Shown here piece by piece: positions 26,699 to 36,418 of a stretch of 64,000 bases of DNA (positions are counted from its first letter, which is position 1; each line of letters opens with the position of its first letter). Made by a program: the position numbers and the translations under genes. The DNA is from Bacteroidaceae bacterium (GTDB taxonomy: Bacteria; Bacteroidota; Bacteroidia; Bacteroidales; Bacteroidaceae): positions 55,213-119,212 of the forward strand of contig JAFUWG010000012.1 of the NCBI GenBank assembly GCA_017483605.1. Reading direction: 5' to 3'. The notes under the pieces were generated by a model. The model saw only the letters and a program-made list of their open reading frames with translations. It was not told the DNA's origin and searched no databases.

Positions 26699-27997
26699 AT
26701 GAAAGACTTTGTAGAAGAATTGACTTGGCGTGGCATGATTCACCAGATGATGCCAGGCACGGACGAACTGCTCAGGAAGGAGCAGGTGACGGCATACTTG
26801 GGCATTGACCCTACGGCTGACTCGCTGCACATCGGTCACCTCTGCGGGGTGATGATGCTGCGTCACTTCCAGCGGTGCGGACACAAGCCGCTGGCGCTCA
26901 TCGGCGGCGCGACGGGCATGATTGGCGACCCTTCGGGCAAGAGCCAGGAGCGTAACCTGCTGGACGAGGAGACGCTGCGGCACAACGTGGCGTGCATCAA
27001 GCGGCAGTTGGCTCACTTCCTCGACTTCGAGAGCGATGCCCCCAACAGGGCTGAACTGGTGAACAACTACGACTGGATGAAGGACTTCCGCTTCCTCGAC
27101 TTCGTGAGGGACGTGGGCAAGCACATCACGGTGAACTACATGATGGCGAAGGAGAGCGTGCAGAAGCGTCTGAACGGTGAGGCTCGCGACGGCTTGAGTT
27201 TCACGGAGTTCACCTACCAACTCTTGCAGGGCTACGATTTCCTCTACCTGAACGAGCACAAGAACTGCAAGTTGCAGTTGGGTGGTGCCGACCAGTGGGG
27301 CAACATCACGACGGGTTCGGAACTGATTCGCCGCACCAACGGCAAGGAGTGCTTCGCGTTGACTTGTCCGCTGGTGACGAAGAGCGACGGCAAGAAGTTT
27401 GGCAAGACGGAGAGCGGCAACATCTGGCTCGACCGCAACTACACGTCGCCCTACCAGTTCTATCAGTTCTGGCTCAATGTGCCTGACGAGGATGCTGAGC
27501 GTTACATCAAGATTTTCACCTCGCTGGAGAAGGAGGAAATTGAGAGCATCATTGCCGAGCACAGGACAGACCCAGGTCGCCGTGTGCTGCAGAAGCGGCT
27601 GGCGGAAGAGGTGACGGTGATGGTACACTCTCGCGAGGATTACGACATGGCCGTGGAGGCATCAGGCATCCTGTTCGGCAAATCGACCAAGGAGAGCCTC
27701 TTGAAACTGGACGAGCAGACGCTGCTCGACGTGTTTGCCGGTGTGCCTCACTTCGAGGTGAGCAAGGCACTCTTCGAGGGCGAAGGCGTGAAACTTGCCG
27801 ACCTGACCACCAGCCACACGCAGGTGTTCCCCAGCAAGGGCGAGGTGAAGACTCTCGTGAAGGGTGGCGGCGTGAGCGTGAACAAGGACAAGGTGACGGC
27901 TCCCGACCAACTGCTCACCACAGCCGACCTGCTGGACGGCAAGTATCTGCTGGTGCAGCAAGGAAAGAAGAAATACAGTTTGATTATTTGTAAATGA
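26699..27997 (+). CDS. tyrS: Tyrosyl-tRNA synthetase
   Basis: 432 aa, normal length for bacterial TyrRS. It charges tRNA-Tyr with tyrosine in the cytoplasm. The class I signatures are present: LHIGHLCG with HIGH at 44-47, the tyrosine-binding [10 protein letters not shown] and [10 protein letters not shown] region, and KFGKT at 233-237. The C-terminal S4-like RNA-binding domain ends with [10 protein letters not shown] and [15 protein letters not shown]. It has its own promoter and lies 10 nt before serB. Confidence 0.97.
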   Translation: MKDFVEELTWRGMIHQMMPGTDELLRKEQVTAYLGIDPTADSLHIGHLCGVMMLRHFQRCGHKPLALIGGATGMIGDPSGKSQERNLLDEETLRHNVACIKRQLAHFLDFESDAPNRAELVNNYDWMKDFRFLDFVRDVGKHITVNYMMAKESVQKRLNGEARDGLSFTEFTYQLLQGYDFLYLNEHKNCKLQLGGADQWGNITTGSELIRRTNGKECFALTCPLVTKSDGKKFGKTESGNIWLDRNYTSPYQFYQFWLNVPDEDAERYIKIFTSLEKEEIESIIAEHRTDPGRRVLQKRLAEEVTVMVHSREDYDMAVEASGILFGKSTKESLLKLDEQTLLDVFAGVPHFEVSKALFEGEGVKLADLTTSHTQVFPSKGEVKTLVKGGGVSVNKDKVTAPDQLLTTADLLDGKYLLVQQGKKKYSLIICK

Positions 27998-28007
27998 AGA
28001 ATGAAGA

Positions 28008-29240
28008 GTGAAGAATGAAGAACTCATCTTACTGCGAATCACGGGTGAAGACCGTCCGGGGCTGACTGCCGGCGTGATGAACATACTGGCTCGCTACGAT
28101 GTGGACATTCAAGACATCGGACAGGCGGACATCCACTCCACGCTCTCGTTGGGCATCCTGATTCGGGTGGCTGAGGAGAAGTCGGGGCATGTGATGAAGG
28201 AGTTGCTCTTCAAGGCGAGCGAGTTGGGGGTGAACATCGGCTTCTACCCCATCACGATGGAGGAATATGAGGCTTGGGTGGCTCGGCAGGGCAAGAACCG
28301 CTACATCCTGACGGTGCTGGGCAGACGGCTCAGGGCACAGCAGATTGGGGCGGTGAGCCAACTCATTGCCGACCAAGGACTGAACATCGACGGCATCAAG
28401 CGACTCTCAGGACGTGCAAGCATCCAACACCCCAAGGAGAAGACCCGTGCGTGCATTCAGTTCTCTGTGCGTGGCACGCCTAAGGACAAGGAGGCACTGC
28501 ACGCCGAACTGCTCAGGATGTCACGCGACTTGGAGATTGACGGCTCGTTCCAGACGGATGACATGTATCGGAGGATGCGACGCCTGATTTGCTTCGATAT
28601 GGATTCGACGCTCATCCAGACGGAAGTCATCGACGAACTGGCTCGGAAGCACGGGGTGTATGAGCAGGTGGCTGCCATCACCGAAAGGGCAATGAGGGGC
28701 GAGATTGACTTCAAGGAGAGTTTCACGGAGCGATGCAAGTTGCTGAAGGGTTTGGACGTGAGCGTGATGCGTGAGATAGCGGAGAACCTGCCGTTCACGG
28801 AGGGTGTTGACCGTCTGATGTATGTGCTGAAAAAGTACGGCTACAAGATTGCCATCCTGAGTGGTGGTTTCACGTTCTTTGGCGAATATATCCAGAAGAA
28901 GTATGGCATCGATTATGTGTATGCCAACGAACTGGAGATTGACGAGACGGGACACCTGACGGGCAACTATGTGGGCGAGGTGGTGGACGGCCGCAGGAAG
29001 GCTGAACTGCTGAAACTGATTGCCCAGGTGGAGAAAGTCGATTTGCAGCAGACGATTGCGGTGGGTGACGGAGCGAACGACCTCCCCATGCTGTCGCAGG
29101 CAGGTCTCGGCATTGCTTTCCATGCGAAACCTCGCGTGGTGGCAAACGCTCAGCAGAGCATCAACACCATCGGCTTGGACGGGGTGCTGTACTTCTTGGG
29201 ATTCAAGGACAGTTATCTGGACGAGAAAGGACGGGAATAA
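28008..29240 (+). CDS. serB: Phosphoserine phosphatase with N-terminal ACT domains
   Basis: 410 aa. It converts O-phosphoserine to serine, the last step of serine synthesis. Two ACT-type domains occupy about 1-180 (ITGEDRPGLTAGVMNILARY is the first). The HAD phosphatase core follows: FDMDSTL with Asp197 and Asp199, then AILSGGFTFF and VGDGANDLPML. The start is a GTG at 28008 placed inside a GAAGAATGAAGA-type tandem repeat; an in-frame TGA lies 6 nt upstream and the next in-frame ATG is about 23 codons in, so GTG is the only full-length choice. It probably shares a transcript with tyrS. Confidence 0.95.
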   Translation: MKNEELILLRITGEDRPGLTAGVMNILARYDVDIQDIGQADIHSTLSLGILIRVAEEKSGHVMKELLFKASELGVNIGFYPITMEEYEAWVARQGKNRYILTVLGRRLRAQQIGAVSQLIADQGLNIDGIKRLSGRASIQHPKEKTRACIQFSVRGTPKDKEALHAELLRMSRDLEIDGSFQTDDMYRRMRRLICFDMDSTLIQTEVIDELARKHGVYEQVAAITERAMRGEIDFKESFTERCKLLKGLDVSVMREIAENLPFTEGVDRLMYVLKKYGYKIAILSGGFTFFGEYIQKKYGIDYVYANELEIDETGHLTGNYVGEVVDGRRKAELLKLIAQVEKVDLQQTIAVGDGANDLPMLSQAGLGIAFHAKPRVVANAQQSINTIGLDGVLYFLGFKDSYLDEKGRE

Positions 29241-29279
29241 AGACGAAGGAATCAGACACCTGACACATCATAAAATATC

Positions 29280-29317
29280 AAAAAAGGAGACTTTTTCGTA
29301 CAAATGTCTCCTTTTTT
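29280..29317 (+). terminator. Terminator after serB
   Basis: 12-bp stem AAAAAAGGAGAC (29280-29291) and GTCTCCTTTTTT (29306-29317) with a U-tract, 40 nt after the serB stop. Confidence 0.8.
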
Positions 29318-29361
29318 CGTGTTTTTTTTGTACAAAGCCTTTCATTTTTCACCTTTTTACT

Positions 29362-29369
29362 TATCTTTG
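29362..29369 (+). promoter_or_regulatory. -7 box of the second glycan block
   Basis: TATCTTTG, 38 nt before the GH30-like gene. Confidence 0.6.
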
Positions 29370-29407
29370 CACCCAAACTTTTACTAACTAAAACTTCTCA
29401 AAAAACA

Positions 29408-32176
29408 ATGAATAAAAGATTTCTCTATATGGCGGCGGCTTTTGCCATGGCTATGACAGCCAATGCACAGACAGGTTCTGACTATATGCAGGCGATGAAG
29501 GTCGCCGATACGAACATTACCTTCGACGTGAATGACGAGGGCAAGGCGTTCCGTGTGAAATGGGGCATGGACACGGCTTGGAACTGGGATTTCAACGTGA
29601 ACCGTGGTGTTGCCCACATTGGCAAGGGCAACTTTGAGACGGGTCGCATCTCGTTCCAACCCACGGCAGAAGTCATTGACAATGGCGACGGCACCTATGA
29701 ACTGACGGCTGCACAGAAGCGTGTACTGAGAAGCCGCTGTCAAAACATCCTGCTGACAGGATGCAACAAGGTGGCTATCAACAACGACCAAGAGGATGCC
29801 CTCAACAAAGATAACGGTAACTACGATAAATACCAGTCGCTCTATCTGAACAAGCCTGAGGCATGGTATAAACTCATCAAGGCAAGTGTGGCATACGCCA
29901 AGGAGTGCGGCGTGGACGTGATTAGCATCTCGCCCTTCAACGAGCCTGACTATGGCGACTGGGGACAGGGCACGAAAGCCAGCATGAAGGAGATTTGCCG
30001 CCTCATCAAGAACGACCCTTACTTCGACGGCATCCGTGTGTGTGCCGGCAACACGCTCAACTGCGACTATGCACTGGAGTGGTACAACTATTGCCTTGAC
30101 TACATCGACGAGGGCAACACACACCAGTTGGCAGGTACGTTCGACAACTATGCCAAGTTTTTCCAGAAGGTGAAGGCTGACGGCAAGGTGGCCACGGCTG
30201 ACGAGTTGCACAATGTGGGCGAGGCGATTGTGGGTGTTGAGTACGGCATGGAAACGGGCATCTGGTGGGCATTCCACGCAAAAGCACGTGGTCAGTTCTG
30301 CCTCGACTCGAACGAGGGTGTCCGCATCGGTTATGGCGAGAATCGTCCGGCATGGACAAGCGGTGCCGTGTATCGTAATGAGAAGACAGGCGAGGTGCAT
30401 GGCTATCTGGGCTCTTCAGAGCGTCAGGCTGTGGCCTCTTCGTTTTCGTTCATCAGCAAGGGCAAGGACGTGTTCTTCAATGGCTATGGTCCCACGAGAA
30501 TGATGGTGTATGACGTGCCGGGCGGAAAAAAGGGCAGTTATCAGAATGGGCAGATTAACGCTGAACGCCTCTTCGACATCACATGGGGTGAAGATGTGGC
30601 ACCAGGCGTGATTGACGGCACCTATCAGATTATGAATGCCTACAGCAAGAAGTTGCTCACCTTCCAGGGCACCAGCAATGTGCAAAGTGCTACCCGAAAG
30701 ACCTCCGGTACCACCCAGCAGTGGAAGGTATATCCTGGTTACACAACGATGGACATCTCCTACTGGTTCATCGACAACGTAGCCACGAACACCAAGAGAG
30801 TAAACCTCAACGTGCTGAACAACAGTCTGAATGCCGGAGCAGGCGTTATCTGCTATGACGCAGGACACTCTGAAAACGAGCAATGGTATCTGAAATATGC
30901 CAAGGATGGCTATTACTACATCATCAGTGCCCTCTCCAACAAGTACCTCTATTGTGGCGGCACGTCTTCTGGCACCAACGTCAGCCTGCAAGATGCACCC
31001 ACAGCAGAGACGACCGAAGCGAACCTGAAAAAATACTTGTGGCGTTTCCAACCCACAGATGCCAAGGCAGAGACCAACGCCCCTGCCGCTCCCACAGGGC
31101 TGAAAGCCAAGCAGCGTGTGGGGAGCATCGAACTGGAATGGACGGCTCCGACGGATGATGACGTAGCCTGTTACACGATTCTGCGTGGCGTGAAAACGGA
31201 GGATGGCAGCACGGATTGGAACACGGTGGGTCGCAACGATACACTCACGACGTTTATAGACAACACAGTGCAGACGGGCAACACCTATATCTATAAGGTG
31301 CAGGCAGTTGATTATGCAGGGAACCGTTCGGAAGCCTCTGAAACGCTGGAGGCAACTCCACTGGAGGAGAAGGCTCTGCTGTGCCAGTTGCAGTTTGACG
31401 ACGACATGACGGACAAGTCTTTCAATCAATACAACGCCTCTCTGTATGGTTCTTCCACCTTCTCGGGTGTGTCTTCGCTGGTGAAGTCGGGCACAAAGAG
31501 TTTGAGCATGGACGGCAAGACTTATGTGATGCTGCCCTGTGCCGTGGCTGACCAAGACGAGATGACCATCACCACCTGGATTCGATGGACAAGCGGCGGC
31601 AGCAACTGGCAACGTATCTTCGACTTCGGCAACGACACTGACCAGTATATGTTCCTCTGCCCCAGCAACGGCAGCGAGATGCGTTTCGTGATGAAGAATG
31701 GTGGCGACGAACAGATTCTCTCGAACGGAAAGAAACTGGGTGCCTCCACTTGGCATCACGTGGCTGTGACCATCAAGCCTGTGGGCGACAAGGTGCAGGC
31801 GATTCTGTATCTGGACGGCGAGAACATCGCTGAGACGGACGAGTTCACCATCAAGCCATCGGACATCGCTCCATCGCTCTGCTTCGTGGGACGCTCGATG
31901 TTCACGGCAGACCCATTGCTGAGTGCCCGCATCGACGACTTCCGTGTCTATAACTACGCCCTGTCGGCAGAAGAGGTGGCAGGTGTGATGGAGGACAACG
32001 GGGAAGTGTCGAAGGACATCAAGGACAGTTATACGGAAGTGGTGAGCACAGGCATCGAGTCGATTCGCCCTGCCAAGAGTGCGGAGGACGGCAAATGGTA
32101 TGACCTGAGCGGTCGCCGTGCCAATGCGTCTGACAAGGGTATCCTCATTCAGAACGGAAAGAAAATCCTCAAGTAA
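29408..32176 (+). CDS. Multidomain secreted GH30-like glycoside hydrolase
   Basis: 922 aa with a signal peptide ending MTANAQ. A clan GH-A barrel (about 20-410) has ISISPFNEPDYGDWGQG with the probable acid/base Glu and, about 100 residues later, ATADELHNVGEAIVGVEYG carrying a candidate nucleophile. A ricin/trefoil-like lectin module (GTYQIMNAYSKKLLTFQ to about 560), a fibronectin type III domain (PAAPTGLKAKQRVGSIELEW) and a laminin-G-like sandwich (MTITTWIRWTSGG, TWHHVAVTI) follow, with a T9SS-type tail (WYDLSGRRA, ending NGKKILK). GH30 is the best fit but other GH-A families are possible. It leads a co-directional block with GH43 and GH27. Confidence 0.65.
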   Translation: MNKRFLYMAAAFAMAMTANAQTGSDYMQAMKVADTNITFDVNDEGKAFRVKWGMDTAWNWDFNVNRGVAHIGKGNFETGRISFQPTAEVIDNGDGTYELTAAQKRVLRSRCQNILLTGCNKVAINNDQEDALNKDNGNYDKYQSLYLNKPEAWYKLIKASVAYAKECGVDVISISPFNEPDYGDWGQGTKASMKEICRLIKNDPYFDGIRVCAGNTLNCDYALEWYNYCLDYIDEGNTHQLAGTFDNYAKFFQKVKADGKVATADELHNVGEAIVGVEYGMETGIWWAFHAKARGQFCLDSNEGVRIGYGENRPAWTSGAVYRNEKTGEVHGYLGSSERQAVASSFSFISKGKDVFFNGYGPTRMMVYDVPGGKKGSYQNGQINAERLFDITWGEDVAPGVIDGTYQIMNAYSKKLLTFQGTSNVQSATRKTSGTTQQWKVYPGYTTMDISYWFIDNVATNTKRVNLNVLNNSLNAGAGVICYDAGHSENEQWYLKYAKDGYYYIISALSNKYLYCGGTSSGTNVSLQDAPTAETTEANLKKYLWRFQPTDAKAETNAPAAPTGLKAKQRVGSIELEWTAPTDDDVACYTILRGVKTEDGSTDWNTVGRNDTLTTFIDNTVQTGNTYIYKVQAVDYAGNRSEASETLEATPLEEKALLCQLQFDDDMTDKSFNQYNASLYGSSTFSGVSSLVKSGTKSLSMDGKTYVMLPCAVADQDEMTITTWIRWTSGGSNWQRIFDFGNDTDQYMFLCPSNGSEMRFVMKNGGDEQILSNGKKLGASTWHHVAVTIKPVGDKVQAILYLDGENIAETDEFTIKPSDIAPSLCFVGRSMFTADPLLSARIDDFRVYNYALSAEEVAGVMEDNGEVSKDIKDSYTEVVSTGIESIRPAKSAEDGKWYDLSGRRANASDKGILIQNGKKILK

Positions 32177-32191
32177 TTGAACATTGACAAT

Positions 32192-33268
32192 ATGAGAAAG
32201 AGAACGTTTAGTTGGTTGCTGCTGATGGGCTTGTGCCTTGGTGTTCATGCCCAAAAGTATTCGTCATACCTTTTTGCCTTCTTTTCCAACAATACGCCAG
32301 AAGGGGAGCAGATTCGTTATGCCATCAGCGACGATGGCTTCAACTATCGTTCGCTCAACGATGGCAAGCCCATAGTGGCATCTGACTCCATCGCTCTGAA
32401 AAAGAGCATTCGTGACCCTCACATCATGAGGGCAGAGGACGGCAAGACTTTCTACATGGTACTGACGGACATGCGTTCGAGCGAGGGGTGGCAAAGCAAC
32501 GACGGGTTGATTCTGATGAAGAGCACAGACCTCATCCACTGGCAACACACGGCGATTGACTTCCCTACCCGATTCCCCAATTTGGAGGGTTTCGACAGGG
32601 AGAACCTCCATGCGGTGTGGGCACCACAGACGATTTGGGACCCAGTGGAGAAGAAGTACATGATTTATTACTCGATTGGTCGCCACGACTGGGAATATGA
32701 GACAAACGACTGGGAGACGAACAGGAAAACGGGTGAGAAGAAGAAGTTTTTCCAGCCATACTTCAAAATCTTCTACAGTTATGCCAACGAGGACTTCACG
32801 GACATCACGGAACCCCAACTGCTCTTCGACTTTGGCAAGGCAAGCATCGATGGCGACATCGTGTATGACCCCAAGAGGTTGGAGTATGTACTCTTCTTCA
32901 AGGACGAGGGCAGGAGCGTCATCAATCCTGCTGGTCCTGATGGCGGATGGAAGACGCGGCAAGGGGTGATGAGAGCCACCAGCACTTCGCTGACGGGTCC
33001 TTACAAGGTGGAGTGGAAGCACCTGCAGAAGCCAGGGCAATACCCTGTGGAGGGTTCGAGTGTGTTCCCCCTGATTGGAAGCGACGAATACATCCTCATG
33101 TATGACTGCTATGCCAATGGATATTACCAGTTCTGCAAGGGAGACCTGACGCACTTCGAGTATGTGAAGGACACTCCCACAAAGGGGAATTTCACCCCAC
33201 GGCATGGCTCTGTCATCCAAATCACCAAGAAAGAACGCAAACGCTTAGAGAAACATTTTGGATATTAA
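32192..33268 (+). CDS. Secreted GH43 glycosidase
   Basis: 358 aa from MRKRTFSWLLLMG at 32192; an in-frame TTG five codons upstream is less likely. The signal peptide ends GVHAQ. The five-blade propeller shows the base Asp in SIRDPHIMRA, AVWAPQTIWDPVEKKYMIYYS, DGDIVYDPKR and the general acid Glu in PVEGSSVFPL. GH43 enzymes of this compact, single-domain type act on arabinose- or galactose-containing side chains. It lies 15 nt after the GH30-like gene, so they share a transcript. No carbohydrate-binding domain or sorting tail is present, unlike its neighbours. Confidence 0.85.
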   Translation: MRKRTFSWLLLMGLCLGVHAQKYSSYLFAFFSNNTPEGEQIRYAISDDGFNYRSLNDGKPIVASDSIALKKSIRDPHIMRAEDGKTFYMVLTDMRSSEGWQSNDGLILMKSTDLIHWQHTAIDFPTRFPNLEGFDRENLHAVWAPQTIWDPVEKKYMIYYSIGRHDWEYETNDWETNRKTGEKKKFFQPYFKIFYSYANEDFTDITEPQLLFDFGKASIDGDIVYDPKRLEYVLFFKDEGRSVINPAGPDGGWKTRQGVMRATSTSLTGPYKVEWKHLQKPGQYPVEGSSVFPLIGSDEYILMYDCYANGYYQFCKGDLTHFEYVKDTPTKGNFTPRHGSVIQITKKERKRLEKHFGY

Positions 33269-33336
33269 CGTCCCTATAGATACAAAAACAACCCTTTTTA
33301 ATACACCTATTTTATTAACTAATTACACTAACTAAC

Positions 33337-36321
33337 ATGAAGAAATTACTACTTTTTGCAAGCCTCATGGTTTCCGCCCTTGCAGCAGATGCACAGGTGA
33401 CGCCAAAGGTGCAGCCAGAAACTTTGGTTTCGGGCAATCAGTATGTGCTGGTGAACAAGGCACAAACTGCAACGCAGTACACAAGTCGCACGTCATGGGA
33501 TGGTGCTCTCTATTTCCTTGGAGAGACCGATTCCAATTGGGCGAATTATGCTCTCACTGCTATTGACAACGGCGACGGCACATGGTCTTTCACCCTCAAT
33601 GGGGGGGGTAGTTCTGATTCGGAAGAAGCAGGGACACCTTCTGTTTACTACATGGTTCTGCCTGGTGGCTCACCCAACGTGAACGTGAACTCAGAAGAGC
33701 CTGTCAAATGGATTCTTGACAAGAAGGATGGAGGTTTCTACAATCTCATCCTCGGAGAAGGTAACAACAATGCCGCATTGGCAAAGGCTCCTTACACTCC
33801 AACAGGCGACCTCCGTATGCACCTCAATGCTGGTAGCCAGTATTTTGTGGTTACTTATCTGGAAGGTCCTTGGTATCCTGACTGTGCAGGTGGCATCACG
33901 GAAACAGAGAATGATGCAACAGGCGACGTGTTCTTCGCTGCCAACGACTCCACTTCTTTCAACTGGGGTTTCGTACAACCACAGAACATCCCTGCCTACT
34001 ACGCAGACATCCAGTATTCCGCCACTATCAACAACTTCTACGAGCAGTATTGCGACATCGAAGATTATACAGAAGGCTTCCTCACTACCTACAAGGCTGC
34101 TGCTGACATCTACAACAGCACGAGCGACCCTGACGCATTGTTCGAGGCTGGTATTCCTGAGATGATTAGTGCAAAGGTGGCTCTCTACAATGAAATTGAG
34201 GCTGCTATCGCCCTGAACGAGAATGACGACGCTGTGCTGGCTGCCGCCATCGCTAATGCGAAGGACATCTTCAACAATCAGAGTGATGCAACAGCCGTGG
34301 AAAATGCTACACAGACACTGAAACAGGCTGAGGCAAATTACTCTCTTGGCTCTGGCGAAATCACTTCGCTGGGTTCAAACATGTCATTTGAAGACCTCTC
34401 TGCACAGGGTGGCAACATGACTACAGGTGTGGCTGCTCCTCCTTCTGGTTGGAACATTTACATCAACGGCAAGCAGATTGATAGTGCATCTGGTGCTTCA
34501 GCATTCGGCTGGCACGGTGTGAACGACGATGCAGAGGGTGAACCCATGGACGGCAAATATGCATTTGGCGTTTGGGCTGGTTCTGTGCCTACTTATGAAA
34601 TTTCCCAAACTATCACAGGCTTGGAGAATGGTACTTATGAAATCTCTGCAGGTCTGATGGCAGGTGCTAACGGTGGAGGTATCCGTCTCACGACTCAACG
34701 TCTCTTCGGCAACCTCAACGCAACTTACTTCGCAAGCCAAGACGACTATAACCTCTCTGAACTTGACAACTCCGAGATTTATGCTTTCGCTGGCAATGAC
34801 GAGGAGGTTCAGACAGACCGCATCATGTATCCAGTCACTGTGAAGGCATTCGTTTATGACGGCACATTGACATTCGGTGTTCGTACAGACGGCAACACGG
34901 GAGCAGCAGTTGCTGGTTCTGGCAACGCTGGTTCTGGCTGGTTCAAGACTGATAACTTCCGCATCAAGACATTGGGTTACAATGCAGACGACGCTGTGGC
35001 TATCTATCAGCACTATGCAGGTTTGCTCGACGAATACAAAGGTCAGCACATGGCTGCTGTGGTGGCAGACGAACTCGATGCTACCGACCTCGACAAGGTG
35101 ACTGCTGCCAACACGCAGGCAGAAATCATTCAGGGCTTCCTCGATGCCAGAGAGTTGCTTGTGACAGTTGATGCCTCTGTGAAAGCATACGAGAAACTGG
35201 CAGAAGCCATCGATGCCCACTTTACATACATGGATCAGTATCAGTATAAGGCTGGTGTTGATGAGTATTCAGACGTGATTTACGAGGCACAGGATGCTTA
35301 CGACGAGGGTACGGCTGCCGACGCTGCCGCAGTTGATTCTATCATCGCAGGCCTCAATGCCGCATTGCAGGCTTGCATCCAGTCAGACGACATCGAAGAG
35401 GGTCAAGACCTGACGGAGTACATCGCCAATGCTTCATTCGAAGACCTCTCTGCTCAGGGCGGTAATAAATCTGACGGCGTTGCCAACGCTCCTACAGGCT
35501 GGAACCTCTACGTAGAGGGCGAGAAGGTGAACTCTGTGGCAGAAGCAGGTGTAAGTGGTTGGTGTGCCATCAACAGTGGCGACAATATTGACATTGTCAA
35601 CACCTATGGCGACCCTGTCAGCGTACAATACACAGACGGTGAACACCTCTGGGGTCTCTGGAGTAGTGCCGTTCCTGTTATCGAACTTTCTCAAACCATC
35701 GAAGGTCTCCCTGCTGGTACTTACACACTCTCTGCCGACATCGTGGTACAGAACGACTGGGCTGGCTACAACCTTGGTATGCAGCGTCTCTTCGCCAACG
35801 ATTACGTAACACTCTTTGGTGCTGAAAGCGACTATGTGCAGAACAATGACGAAGAACTCTACAGCACCTTCCCAGAGGATGTGCTCGTCGCTGCAGAAAT
35901 CGACAAACTCACGGCTGATGCTGATTACAAGCACCTCAACTATGCTGGCAACTACTCTTCTGAGAGTTATGGTGCTTCTGGTGCTCCTTACACAACCACC
36001 ATCACCTTCGGTCTTGCCGAGAAGGGAGCCATCACCCTTGGTTTCCGTTCAAGCCGTATCAGTGCCGTTGACGGACAACTGTCTGGTCAGGCATCTCTTG
36101 GTTGGTTCAAACTCGACAACTTCAAACTTACCTTCGAGTCCTTCGATGTTCCTGCTGGTGCAGAAACCACTGCAGAGGCTGTAGGCATCGACGCTGTTCA
36201 GGTGGCAGAGAAGACTGCTGTTGAGTTCTACTCCATCAATGGTGTTCGCTTGGCTGCTCCACAGAAGGGCATCAACATTGTGAAGGCTGGTGGGCAGGTA
36301 AAGAAAGTGCTTGTGAAATAA
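33337..36321 (+). CDS. Surface protein with a duplicated ~200-residue module and T9SS-type tail
   Basis: 994 aa with a signal peptide (ending LAADAQ). After a beta-rich N-terminal region and an Ala-rich helical spacer (about 230-340), a module starting SFEDLSAQGGN appears near 351 and again near 700. Both copies contain GW-N-Y/YVEG-type and QRLF segments and end with WFKTDNF or WFKLDNF, typical of galactose-binding-like carbohydrate modules. A second helical FIVAR-like spacer lies between them. The tail (FYSINGVRLAAPQKGINIV, ending KKVLVK) is close to that of the 919-aa protein. No catalytic site is recognised, and glycan binding is inferred. Confidence 0.7.
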   Translation: MKKLLLFASLMVSALAADAQVTPKVQPETLVSGNQYVLVNKAQTATQYTSRTSWDGALYFLGETDSNWANYALTAIDNGDGTWSFTLNGGGSSDSEEAGTPSVYYMVLPGGSPNVNVNSEEPVKWILDKKDGGFYNLILGEGNNNAALAKAPYTPTGDLRMHLNAGSQYFVVTYLEGPWYPDCAGGITETENDATGDVFFAANDSTSFNWGFVQPQNIPAYYADIQYSATINNFYEQYCDIEDYTEGFLTTYKAAADIYNSTSDPDALFEAGIPEMISAKVALYNEIEAAIALNENDDAVLAAAIANAKDIFNNQSDATAVENATQTLKQAEANYSLGSGEITSLGSNMSFEDLSAQGGNMTTGVAAPPSGWNIYINGKQIDSASGASAFGWHGVNDDAEGEPMDGKYAFGVWAGSVPTYEISQTITGLENGTYEISAGLMAGANGGGIRLTTQRLFGNLNATYFASQDDYNLSELDNSEIYAFAGNDEEVQTDRIMYPVTVKAFVYDGTLTFGVRTDGNTGAAVAGSGNAGSGWFKTDNFRIKTLGYNADDAVAIYQHYAGLLDEYKGQHMAAVVADELDATDLDKVTAANTQAEIIQGFLDARELLVTVDASVKAYEKLAEAIDAHFTYMDQYQYKAGVDEYSDVIYEAQDAYDEGTAADAAAVDSIIAGLNAALQACIQSDDIEEGQDLTEYIANASFEDLSAQGGNKSDGVANAPTGWNLYVEGEKVNSVAEAGVSGWCAINSGDNIDIVNTYGDPVSVQYTDGEHLWGLWSSAVPVIELSQTIEGLPAGTYTLSADIVVQNDWAGYNLGMQRLFANDYVTLFGAESDYVQNNDEELYSTFPEDVLVAAEIDKLTADADYKHLNYAGNYSSESYGASGAPYTTTITFGLAEKGAITLGFRSSRISAVDGQLSGQASLGWFKLDNFKLTFESFDVPAGAETTAEAVGIDAVQVAEKTAVEFYSINGVRLAAPQKGINIVKAGGQVKKVLVK

Positions 36322-36340
36322 AAAGATAGCATATCATGAT

Positions 36341-36377
36341 AAAAAATGGAGGCATTTGCGTAATGTCTCCGTTTTTT
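36341..36377 (+). terminator. Terminator after the 994-aa gene
   Basis: 15-bp stem (36341-36355 with 36363-36377, two G-U wobbles) followed by a run of nine T. It separates the GH27 gene, which has its own promoter, from the upstream block. Confidence 0.75.
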
Positions 36378-36381
36378 TTTG

Positions 36382-36389
36382 TACTTTTG
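36382..36389 (+). promoter_or_regulatory. -7 box of the GH27 gene
   Basis: TACTTTTG directly after the terminator T-run, 29 nt before the GH27 ATG. Confidence 0.55.
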
Positions 36390-36418
36390 CACGCTAACAA
36401 ACTCATATCCTATCTTTT

